A stretch of DNA of 64,000 nt, taken from Vandiemenella viatica (lineage: Eukaryota; Arthropoda; Insecta; Orthoptera; Morabidae). Under the pieces are notes generated by a model. It saw nothing but the letters and a program-made list of their open reading frames with translations, was not told where the DNA came from and did not search any database. Shown here piece by piece: positions 44,991 to 55,239 of the stretch. The stretch spans positions 174,042,935-174,106,934 of the forward strand of contig CM061921.1 of assembly GCA_031002005.1 (NCBI GenBank), written 5' to 3'. The position numbers were made by a program, and so were the translations under genes. How positions within the stretch are numbered: position 1 is the first letter of the stretch; each line of letters opens with the position of its first letter.

Positions 44991-46683
44991 CGAAACTTTC
45001 AGATATTTTCAAATTTCAAAGACAGAAATCAGACATATCCATAAACGTTTTTGGCCTGAAGAAAATCAATAAAGATAAAGAAATATATTTTGTGCCCTCC
45101 ATCACATTTCAGTCGAACGGGATTACCACATACTCGTAAACACGTTGATGATTTCTGTTGGTATCGGAAAAATTCCATAGTGTTGGACTAACAAAATAAT
45201 GGGCAATTCAGATCGTCATTGACTAAGTAAATACGTGCAACACTCGTATGTGACAGATGTCTGCAAAATTTTGGATGCAAAGATCTCTTGGAATATCACG
45301 AGATTATTTGTTCAATGGTGGATGCTGTAAGACTGAATCTACCTGTTGGTGAAATTAAAATCTTATAAGATTAAGGATTTTGTGCTCCTACAGCATGTTA
45401 AGCGGACTTTGAAAGTTTGATAAAAACTTACGATTCATTGAATCCTTCACGCAACGGCTTCCACACTACCGCCCGTTCCGAAGCACGTCCCATTTTCTTC
45501 CACATACCTGGTAGTTTTCTCACAAGAACCTAGTCTGTACTGTTTCAAACTCTTCTTGTGAAAATATAGGGAAACGACGTGTGAAACAACTTGTTAAACT
45601 CGCAGAGGAAGTTAAACAAAAATTTACAGGCAGAATATGTATTCCCCTTGTGACGATGGATGAGCAGGAAGCAGAAATTGCTGATACTGCGTTAGGCCAC
45701 ATCTATCAGAAAGACATTAACAGGAGACTGTTAAACGCCACGTGAATTTAGAGGTGCTGCAAACAATGACCATTTTTTCAGTTTAAAAACAAAGTGAAAG
45801 TACCCATTGTTTTTCACAGTCTTCTTGGATATGGTTTGTATTGCATGTTTATGACTTTATCATACCTAGACTAAGATTGGTTTGATGTACTTCCCTTCAT
45901 CACAGAACGTTGAATTTCACCTTTATTGACTAGTAAGTTCTTTCTTCCTGGAAGTTGACGCTTCAATGATCTACGGTGCCATTCTCGGGGCATTATTTGG
46001 CAAGTCTTCTCAGCACCCCGATAATCATGGTGTCTTTTATAATGCTCGATAGTTGGCACTTGAAGTGAACAAGGATGCCAACTCTACCACATTTGCAAAG
46101 CATTCACTCATCGAAAGGAAAACACTCCTATGGAGCTGCATTACATACCCGCAGGCCTTCCTAATCAATCCCATTTTCGAAGAAATTACACATCTTAGTG
46201 ATATCGTCTTGCTCATGTTGTTCTCTTACAATTGTTGTTGAAGTTCTGCAGTTAACCCTTTATACAATTGTATTTTGGTTTTTAGAACTTTATTGGGTTA
46301 GGAGAGTGGAGTAAAATTACGCTGGACGTCTACAAGCCAATATGCCATCTTATTCTCGCTACACTTGATAAATTTCATATAGATGTCATAATGTTACATC
46401 TGTAACATTTATCTGGCTATACGGCCGATAGAAAAACGAACCTTTCTCAGGTATGTAAGCGCCTGGTTATCGGTTAGTACGTAAGTCTTTCTGACCAAGA
46501 TATAGAAGATACAGAAGTTCACGAAGGCAAAATATACCTAGAGCATCTCAATTCAATAGTGTCTCCGCTGGTTTTAACTACCTACTGACCATTGCTATTA
46601 CACGGAGTCTTCCCTCTTAATCTGTCTGTTGCAAGCTTGAAGCTATTATTAGCAAACTAGCATCACAAATAAGATAGATGGGA
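44991..46683. other. Non-coding stretch
   Basis: No recognised gene. Sequence upstream of the Penelope-like fragment could hold more of the element but no motif is readable. Confidence 0.4.
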
Positions 46684-47433
46684 AGAGACGCTGGCTGAGG
46701 TGACTGACCTGCGCACCCAGCTTGCAGCTTTGGTAACAAGAGTTACACAGCTGGAAGCTGCCGCAAGTGAGTGCAGTAGTTGCGGTATTGGTGACCCTGT
46801 AGACGCTGATCGGCTCCCAGGTTCTCCCATACCAGTCATCGAACCCTGTAGTCCAGGGCGAGATGTCGGAATCTATGCGGGCCGTCGCCTAGTGGTGGCT
46901 GGCGTGTGGTGTCTAGACGTCCGACGGCGCATGCGGGGGCAGTCGGGGCAAGCTTGATACCAAAGAAGGCGAGCTTGTACATCTGTCCAATCGGTTTGAC
47001 GCATTGTCTGGATCTGATTCAGTCCTGCATCGTCGGCCTGTGAGTTGGCAGCCCACAGCCCGCTAAGTCTGGCACTGCAGAAGGGGGTTTTAGTGGTCGG
47101 TAGCTCCAACGTTAGGGGATTTATTGAACCCCTTAGGGAAATGGCGAAGAGGTCGGGATGAATTTCCTGTATCCATTCATTGTGTATTCCGGGGGGTCTG
47201 ATCCGAGATGTGGAACAGCCATCCCGGATGCCTTTGAACGGACGGGGTGCAGCCAGCTGCGGATTGTAGCTCATGTTCGGCACCATGATGCTTGCCGCCT
47301 AGGGTCGAGGTTATCCTCTCGTCCTTTGGGCACTTGCAGAAAGGGTGAACTCTGTGGCCATGGCCGCAAGATTTCGGCTGAGCTATCCATCTGCAGCATT
47401 GTCGATAGGACTGACTGTGGACCTCTGGTTCAG
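46684..47433 (+). pseudogene. CR1-group LINE ORF1 (coiled coil + esterase), copy 1, cut by gap
   Basis: Same sequence as 54208-54966, beginning at the same base (AGAGACGCTGG). Frames give ETLAEVTDLRTQLAALVTRVTQLEA (coiled coil), then, broken by one-base indels, VVGSSNVRGFIEPLREMA and the esterase core. It ends at the N run. Against copy 2 most differences are single-base indels in short runs, so the broken frame may be a consensus error. Confidence 0.85.
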
Positions 47434-48433
47434 NNNNNNNNNNNNNNNNNNNNNNNNNNNNNNNNNNNNNNNNNNNNNNNNNNNNNNNNNNNNNNNNNNN
47501 NNNNNNNNNNNNNNNNNNNNNNNNNNNNNNNNNNNNNNNNNNNNNNNNNNNNNNNNNNNNNNNNNNNNNNNNNNNNNNNNNNNNNNNNNNNNNNNNNNNN
47601 NNNNNNNNNNNNNNNNNNNNNNNNNNNNNNNNNNNNNNNNNNNNNNNNNNNNNNNNNNNNNNNNNNNNNNNNNNNNNNNNNNNNNNNNNNNNNNNNNNNN
47701 NNNNNNNNNNNNNNNNNNNNNNNNNNNNNNNNNNNNNNNNNNNNNNNNNNNNNNNNNNNNNNNNNNNNNNNNNNNNNNNNNNNNNNNNNNNNNNNNNNNN
47801 NNNNNNNNNNNNNNNNNNNNNNNNNNNNNNNNNNNNNNNNNNNNNNNNNNNNNNNNNNNNNNNNNNNNNNNNNNNNNNNNNNNNNNNNNNNNNNNNNNNN
47901 NNNNNNNNNNNNNNNNNNNNNNNNNNNNNNNNNNNNNNNNNNNNNNNNNNNNNNNNNNNNNNNNNNNNNNNNNNNNNNNNNNNNNNNNNNNNNNNNNNNN
48001 NNNNNNNNNNNNNNNNNNNNNNNNNNNNNNNNNNNNNNNNNNNNNNNNNNNNNNNNNNNNNNNNNNNNNNNNNNNNNNNNNNNNNNNNNNNNNNNNNNNN
48101 NNNNNNNNNNNNNNNNNNNNNNNNNNNNNNNNNNNNNNNNNNNNNNNNNNNNNNNNNNNNNNNNNNNNNNNNNNNNNNNNNNNNNNNNNNNNNNNNNNNN
48201 NNNNNNNNNNNNNNNNNNNNNNNNNNNNNNNNNNNNNNNNNNNNNNNNNNNNNNNNNNNNNNNNNNNNNNNNNNNNNNNNNNNNNNNNNNNNNNNNNNNN
48301 NNNNNNNNNNNNNNNNNNNNNNNNNNNNNNNNNNNNNNNNNNNNNNNNNNNNNNNNNNNNNNNNNNNNNNNNNNNNNNNNNNNNNNNNNNNNNNNNNNNN
48401 NNNNNNNNNNNNNNNNNNNNNNNNNNNNNNNNN
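47434..48433. other. Assembly gap, 1,000 N
   Basis: Exactly 1,000 undetermined bases, a typical placeholder for a gap of unknown size. Open frames drawn across it are meaningless. Confidence 1.
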
Positions 48434-49203
48434 GGCCATGGGGTGGATCCGACCTATGTTTCTATCTTTACTTCAGAACACATAATAAGGGCCCAAGTCG
48501 TAGCTTTCATAATAGGCTGCCATTGCACTGTTTACCTGCAAGCCGATGTTTTCGCTTGTCCCTGCTGTCTGTTGGCGCTGCCACTTTCCGTGGCGTTGTC
48601 TCCATGTTGATGTCTGCCGATGATGTGTCTTGTGGGTTATTCTGGGGACCTTGATGTTTTCACCTCCGCTGCCGTTGTCGTATCCCGGGATGCATGGGCG
48701 TTATGGGGTGCGTATGTTGACATTTCTTCTTCTCTTGATAGCGGTGCATCCTCGTTGATCTAGTGCACTGTTGTCAGCTGGCAGCGATGTAATCGATGTG
48801 TTAGACGTTGCAATATAACGTCCATGGTTGCTGTCGGTTCATCGTCTGCGCTGTGCAGATATTGCTGCACCTGACTACCTGTGTTGTTTTCTTCTACCGC
48901 TCGAACCATGTTTATTACGCCATTTGGCTGACGTTGCATCGTTGGCTGCATCAGGTATTGTCCGCCTTCGCCATTATCACCGCCGTACATGGCGGATGAG
49001 GGTTGGGGCTGAGCTGTATTAGATGTTATTTGCTGCTTCTATTACTATTTCGGTGGCTGTAGTGAAACACACGGTTAGAGTCCCGAGAGACTGTTGTGCG
49101 GTCTCGGGAAGAGTCAGACGGGTATACGTAAACACTTATCCACACAAGTCACTGCCTCGCGGATACACGGAAGTTATCGCTACGAAGGTTGAGACTCGAC
49201 TCC
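48434..49203 (-). other. Unrecognised segment with a short minus-strand frame
   Basis: Between the gap and the duplicated block. Minus strand 48990-48760 has a 76-codon frame (MYGGDNGEGGQYLMQPTMQ.. ) and a further frame (NNPQDTSSADINMETTPRK..). The Q/N/T-rich composition recalls the N-terminal part of a retroelement ORF1, but no zinc knuckle or other domain is visible. I do not recognise it. Confidence 0.3.
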
Positions 49204-51272
49204 CAATTGCCCTGTTATCATGCGTCTTCAAAACCGCCGAACGACTTTCGAAAAACCGTATAGAATGGTGGTTAGAACATTCCAATCAACTCCATTCGTT
49301 TTGTGTTGACTGTACTGTTGATCACTAAAATCACATCACACACCAACTGAGAAGTTAAAAGAACATAGAGGATGAACATATAAATTTTTGGTTCTTCACC
49401 AATTGAGTCTTTAAAAGTTTGTGGTATATTTTCCAATGACACGGAAAAGATTATTTACGGAGGATTGGAAGGAAATCATCCACGTTATTGATCACTATAA
49501 TCCAAAACATGGATTTGTTGACCATAACATTCTCAAAATTACTGACAAATCTACTTAAAAGTGGGTTGCAAACCAAAACTACAGTGCTAAGAGTAATTGG
49601 CAAAAATTTCGCTTATTCCGTGAAAAAAAAAAAGTTTCCAAGGCTTACTGTTATTCAAGAAACGGGAAGGTATTAGGTCATAGCCTTTTGAAGAAACCAT
49701 CCCGGCATTCACTTTGAGTCGTTTGTTGAAACTATGGCAACCCCAAATCTAGTTGGCCGGACGGGATTCGAACGCGTGCCCTCCCGAATGCACAGCCAGA
49801 GCGTTACCGCCCATCCAACACGCTCGGTTACATCTAAGTGACGTTAAGGAAAAAATTATTGTGAGAATAGATACATTTCTTGATCCTGAAATGCACAGCA
49901 ATTTCAGTCTAAACATTTAAATCAGGTAATGAAACCGAGCGTGGTTAGGGATTGCAATCCAGCAAAGCGGGATCCCGCATCATTAGGACAGTCTGGCGGA
50001 TCCCGCACAAAATTAAGCGGATCCGCAAAATCCTGCGGAAACGCGTGTCAGTCTGCGTGACTCGCTGCCCCACTCGGTCTCTGTCGGATATTTGCACTGT
50101 TTGCCTGTACCCTTCCAATTGGCATTTGACTCATGTGAACAAGCGTTTGTTTTTGTCAACCTCCATCATTCGTAAGTAAATAAATACACTTTTACGTATT
50201 CATCAAAACTTACGTTTGTTTCGAGTACACATTTCTGTAATTTGAGTTATGGTGCGTATTTAGTACGGTTTCTAATTGTATAATTATTTTTTAAAGTTGT
50301 CGCAACGTTATCTGAACTACACGGTTACAGCTTTTATTCACGGTTTCATTATTCCCATTTTCGTATTTGCAGATAAAGTAATTGTGACAATTTCCTAATT
50401 TGCGGCTGAAAATTGATTATTCGTTGATATGAAACTAATGTTATCGTAATTTTAACGATCGCGTACCTATTTATTTAACAGCTATCAAAAGGAAATTGTA
50501 TATCCTTTGACTTATTGTTGTTGTGGCCGCTGCCTCAATGCGTTTGTTTGACGAAAGCCACCTGCTTACATGTGCCGCTCAGGCTTTCGATTAATCCCTC
50601 TTCTCTTTGTTATTATTTCGACTAAAGCTAAAAAAAGTTATAACGAAATTTTCACGGGTGTATCGACGAATTGTGTTGTAGGAACACCATACTTCGACGG
50701 CTGCCTCTGCCGTCTTCCTCTCGTGTGTAATTTCGTGTGTTTGCAATGAAATCCGGAGATACAACCTATGAGGACTTCACTGCAATCATTCGCCGAGAAA
50801 GTCTCCTTTCTTACTAAAATATAATAATTTCCAGTCTAAAAACGTCGTTACGCCATATAAGTAAATCTGAAATAGTTGACAGTTTACGTGTTGGTGAGTA
50901 GTTTCTTTTAATAACATTGAATCGACTGTAATATCAATCAAGGAATCGGGAGATATATAATAATCACGCAAAAAAGGCCATGTCTCGTGCTTGTGCAGTA
51001 ACAAAGAGTTATGAGATCTTGTTCTGAGCCAAGTTTACACTTTACAGAGTATATTCACTTTGTGAAATGCAATGTTTTTCTCGGTTATGGAACGTTTATT
51101 TAGAATTAAAACTCTGTAAACTTGACCATTAAGCAAACCATATTTTTAAATTTATGTGATGTATTGTAAGGCACATAATATGACCTAAGACTCAATATTT
51201 TCCATTTTATTATTTATTTAAAAATTGGTTTAGATTAAAAAACAAAAATGTAAAACCTCGAAATACACTTAA

Positions 51273-52942
51273 CCCTTTCGCGGGCAAAATAGTTCTGGCA
51301 GCCTATCAAACCAAATTAATCTTAAAAACTACCTAAAACTGTCTTCTTAGTATTATGGAGAAGAGAGTCCAAGTTTCTCTCTTTGTCTTTTCCTATACGA
51401 GGAGGTGGGAAGTAATCTTCCCACGGGCACTTCTGGGAAGTAATAAAAAAGCTTGTTGTGTATCAATTTTCTTTTTAGTTATTGACATAAAATGCATAAT
51501 TTATACACAAATATGCTCCTTTCACTTCCCATGTAATTTTCTGAAGCAGGGTTCACTGCATAAAGGTACATCACATGTTGTGCACATTTACCTAGTCGTT
51601 TTTCGGCAACTTTAGTTCTGAAATTTCTGCACCTTCTGTAAGTGTTACTTACAATTGGTTGATGTGTCCCTACACCTATCAATCTTACATCATCAGGCAC
51701 TTTCCCTCTTTTTTCCAGAAATGCTGGTTTGCAGCCATACCGTTTTCTATAAGAAAATCCTGCAATCAACTGCCTGTCAAGGAGAAGCCTGTATGTCAGT
51801 TGATCATAACTTCCGGAATTTCTTTTGTTTTGTTTCCATAAAAGCTGTTTATTATTGCTAGATCCAATGAAAACTAGAAGATCCTGTGCCACCACTCGAC
51901 AGAATGCATTCCTACTGCATATCGTTTCCTAAGCTGGTCAGATCTGTCCACACCTCCCATAATTTTGATGTAACAATTCACCACTAATTTTGTTTTATAT
52001 ATATATGTGAAAAAGCGAACAGTCTATTCCCCATTCTTCATTACTTTCTTCCAAATCTGAGTACTCTCCACTAGTACTATGAATTGCAGGCATACTTATA
52101 TCAATATCTGTCTCTGTAACTTCTTTCTCAAATTTACTGTTTCTATCCATGTGTGAATCATCCAAAGTATTCAGTTCATCTGCAGCTTCAGGACTTTATC
52201 TCCACATCAGAATCATCATGAAAATAATATATCATACACCACATCTTGATACCTGGGGTTATTCAGGTCCAAGTATTCAGACATCTGATTGTGGGATAAT
52301 CAAATAAATAAAATGTATGATAGCATACAAGGCAGGAAATATGTCACTATTATTCAAATGTGTGCCACTATAATTATAATATGAAATGTTAGGGCCGCAG
52401 CAATAAATATTTGTACATGAATTATCAAATAATAGGTTAGGTTCACAAACAAAACATCGATATTTGACATATATAAAACCTATTCAGTGCAAATATTCCC
52501 AACAAGTTATTGAGCTTCTCCAAGTAATACTAACAAGAGACAGTGCCGTGGGAAGATTACTTCCCACTCGAAAAAATTAACTTTACAAATTACATGTACA
52601 ATATTTTTTTGTGTGCAACACTTGAGAATATTGCTAAGGTACCTAATTACATAAATAGCATTCAGAATTTGTTAATGGTTTCCTTTAATAACAATTTATT
52701 CGAAAAAAAACAGCAATTTCGTCCAACACAGCTTGAAAATGGACGCGAATTTCACAATGATCGTCAAGAAATTTACGTTGCACAGACCACAATGTAAAAA
52801 TGTACCATAAAGCGATTTTAACATGTTTCTTCAAGTTTCTGGCAGATGGCAGCACTTGTCAGAGATGGTAAATGCGCTTCCCTCAAGAGCTTTACTTAAA
52901 TTTTTCGAGTGGGAAGAAGGTTTCCCACCGCCCACGAAAGGG
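51273..52942 (-). mobile_element. piggyBac-like element, internally deleted, with TTAA duplication
   Basis: A 1,670-bp insert between duplicated TTAA (51269-51272, 52943-52946). Copy A has the unoccupied TTAA at 31686-31689 in identical context. Inverted ends CCCTTTCGCGGGC / CCCTTTCGTGGGC (12/13). Subterminal palindromes GTGGGAAG-TAAT-CTTCCCAC (51405-51424) and its complement (52548-52567), with an imperfect version at 52909-52928. The transposase frame inside is defective, so the element is non-autonomous. Confidence 0.93.
51479..52284 (-). pseudogene. piggyBac transposase remnant with catalytic core deleted
   Basis: On the minus strand an acidic N-terminal piece starts at ATG 52284 (MSEYLDLNNPRYQDVVYDI..). 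With the central region gone, it runs into IMGGVDRSDQLRKRYAVGMHS near 51965-51905, the block that holds the third catalytic aspartate of piggyBac transposases. Then come the C-terminal piece (QLTYRLLLDRQLIAGF.., KVPDDVRLIGVGTHQPI) and a damaged cysteine-rich tail (RRCRNFRTKVAEKR..). The first two catalytic aspartates are missing and several stops occur. Confidence 0.8.
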
Positions 52943-54207
52943 TTAAGAAACGCTAAAAAGTTTTAATCTCATTTTGCCAATCAAAATATTGTTAACAGTT
53001 AATTTTTATCATTTAACATTATTTACTAATTTAATTATTATTTAATTTATTAACGTTTTAAGTATCTATGTTTTGAATATATGCGTTAAAAAAACTGTTT
53101 GTACCAATTCCGCACGGATCCCGCGGGATTGGCGCAAATCCCGCGCGGATCCCGCGGGATTGAAAACACTGCGGGATTGCAATCCTTAAGCGTGGTGTGT
53201 GAGCGGTTAACGCATTCTGGAGGACGCCGGTTCTAATCCCCCACCCGGGAATCCAGATTTAGGTTTTCTATGGTTTCCTCAAATCACTCCAAGCGATTGA
53301 TGGGATGCTTCCTTCAAAAGGTGGCCTAATTCCATCCCTTTCCTTGTACCCAATTCCATCCAGCCTCTAATGACCTCGACATCGAAGGAAAAAAAAAGTT
53401 AATGATGATTTTTATAGAGATCTTAACAGTCTTCACCAATCTAAACTATATATCAACATTTTTTTTTTCGTTACAACTATAACAATATCGAGTTCAATAC
53501 AACAAAGTTTTTATTTTGTTAGGGCTTTACGACTAACAGATTTCAATTTCTTTGGAGCCTGAAGATCGCTGGGGAAAGGAAACGTCAAGGAATGCAACCA
53601 TTGCCTTTCAAAAGTCCCGTCCCGGCATCCGCTTGGAGCCATGAAATATCGAAATCAAGATGGCCTTACCGGGGGTCAACCACGCGACTTTATGAATGCC
53701 AACCTCTAGCGCTAACCACTCACCCAACAAGTTAGGTGTCACAACAACCCCAAAAGACTTTCGCAAAGAATAAATGGTTATACGTGGATCTTACGTTTCA
53801 TTCAGATTGAGCAAAGAGCTGGGGTAAGTTATCTAATTACTAAATCTATTGTGCCAATAAATAGTGTAAAAATACTGAAATACAGCAGCAATGAATTTGG
53901 ACGAGTTTTATGTGAAGCTCTGAAATAACGTTATCAGTCGAGTAGTGAAAGTTATGTGTTAGCTGACAAAAAGACGTTGTGATCAAGGACTACACTGCAA
54001 TCCATCCACAAAATTTTATAGTTTAGTGTTGATATTATCTTCTGCGTGTTTACAGAACAGCAATTACAGTTGAAGGAGGATATTGTGGCTTTACACAGAG
54101 CTTTTGATTGTCTAGCGTTTCCTCGTGCGGAACTTGCTTTCCATTTAAAGCAAGGAGTTTCTGAGACAATAGTATTTTTGCCGGTAATATTATAACATTT
54201 ATAGGCC

Positions 54208-55227
54208 AGAGACGCTGGCTGAGGTGACTGACCTGCGCACCCAGCTTGCAGCTTTGGTAACAAGAGTTACACAGCTGGAAGCTGCCGCAAGTGAGTGCAG
54301 TAGTATGCGGTATTGGTGACCCTGTAGACGCTGATACGGCTCCCAGGTTCTCCCATACCAGTCATCGAACCTGTAGTCCAGGGCGAGATGTCGGAATCTA
54401 TGCGGCCGTCGCCTAGTGGTGGCTGGCGTGTGGTGTCTAGACGTCGACGGCGCATGCGAGGGGCAGTCGGGCAAGCTTGATACCAAAGAAGGCGAGCTTG
54501 TACATCTGTCCAATCGGTTTGACGCATTGTCTGGATCTGATTCAGTCCTGCAATCGTCCGGCCTGTGAGTTGGCAGCCCCACAGCCCGCTAAGTCTGGGC
54601 AACTGCAGAAGGGGGTTTTAGTGGTCGGTAGCTCCAACGTTAGGGGATTTATTGAACCCCTTAGGGAAATGGCGAAGAGGTCGGGGATGAATTCCTGTAT
54701 CCATTCATTGTGTATTCCGGGGGGGTCTGATCCGAGATGTGGAACAGGCCATCCCGGATGCCATTGAACGGACGGGGTGCAGCCAGCTGCGGATTGTAGC
54801 TCATGTCGGCACCAATGATGCTTGCCGCCTAGGGTCGGAGGTTATCCTCTCGTCCTTTGGGCGACTTGCAGAAAGGGTGAACTCTGTGGCCATTGGCCGC
54901 AAGATTTCGGCTGAGCTATCCATCTGCAGCATTGTCGATAGGACTGACTGTGGACCTCTGGTTCAGAGCCGTGTTGAGGGGCTGAACCAGAGATTATGGC
55001 GCTTCTGTGATAGTCATGGCTGCAGATTCCTTGAGCTTCGCCCTAGGGTTGAGTCTTGTAGGAATCCCTTGGATAGATCATGGGTGCACTACACACGGGA
55101 ATCGGCTACACGGGTGGCAGGGGCCGTGTGGAGTGCATTGGGGGGTTTTTTTAGGCTGAGGGAAGATGACCCTGAGGAGGAAAATTCAGTTGCGGACAGC
55201 CAAGATAAATTCAGCACCGCGTGTTAG
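54208..55227 (+). pseudogene. LINE ORF1: coiled coil and SGNH/GDSL-type esterase
   Basis: After the coiled coil (ETLAEVTDLRTQLAAL..) the frame shifts near 54300-54420. The part from about 54600 reads VLVVGSSNVRGFIEPL (block I, serine), then, after another shift near 54745, RIVAHVGTNDACRLG (block III, GTND) and DRSWVHYTRESATRVA (block V, D..H). It ends KFSTAC at the TAG 55225-55227. Esterase-bearing ORF1 proteins are thought to help CR1-type LINEs contact membranes or lipids during retrotransposition. The catalytic residues are present; only one-base frameshifts break the frame. Confidence 0.85.
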
Positions 55228-55239
55228 GGGGTAGCTTAT

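Larger units (their letters stand above)
49946..53188. mobile_element. Non-autonomous hAT element (copy B), split by piggyBac
   Basis: Same ends and the same 8-bp AGCGTGGT duplication (49938-49945, 53189-53196) as in copy A. Without the piggyBac insert and its TTAA it is about 1,569 bp, 35 bp shorter than A, mainly through loss of GGGATCCCGC-type units near each end. Confidence 0.88.
49933..53397 (+). repeat. tRNA-type SINE interrupted by hAT (and piggyBac), copy B
   Basis: As in copy A. The head at 49933 and body from 53189 are split by the hAT element, and the A-rich tail ends at 53397 before GTTAATGA. Confidence 0.85.
49299..53819 (+). repeat. Uncharacterised repeat E (copy B)
   Basis: Counterpart of 29687-32569, with minus-strand SINEs at about 49663-49832 and 53511-53738 and the interrupted plus-strand SINE between them. 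Confidence 0.6.
49204..54207 (+). repeat. Duplicated composite block, copy B
   Basis: Second copy of 29593-32958, enlarged by a piggyBac insert. It begins with 95 bases of LINE RT (PIALLSCVFKTAERL..) and ends exactly where the CR1-group LINE begins. Sampled differences from copy A are mostly one-base length changes in short homopolymers. Confidence 0.88.

Noticed and set aside
47158..48654. Long open frames (about 420-500 codons) spanning 47.2-48.7 kb
   Set aside because: They are produced by translating the 1,000-N gap; the real codons at each side belong to unrelated sequences.
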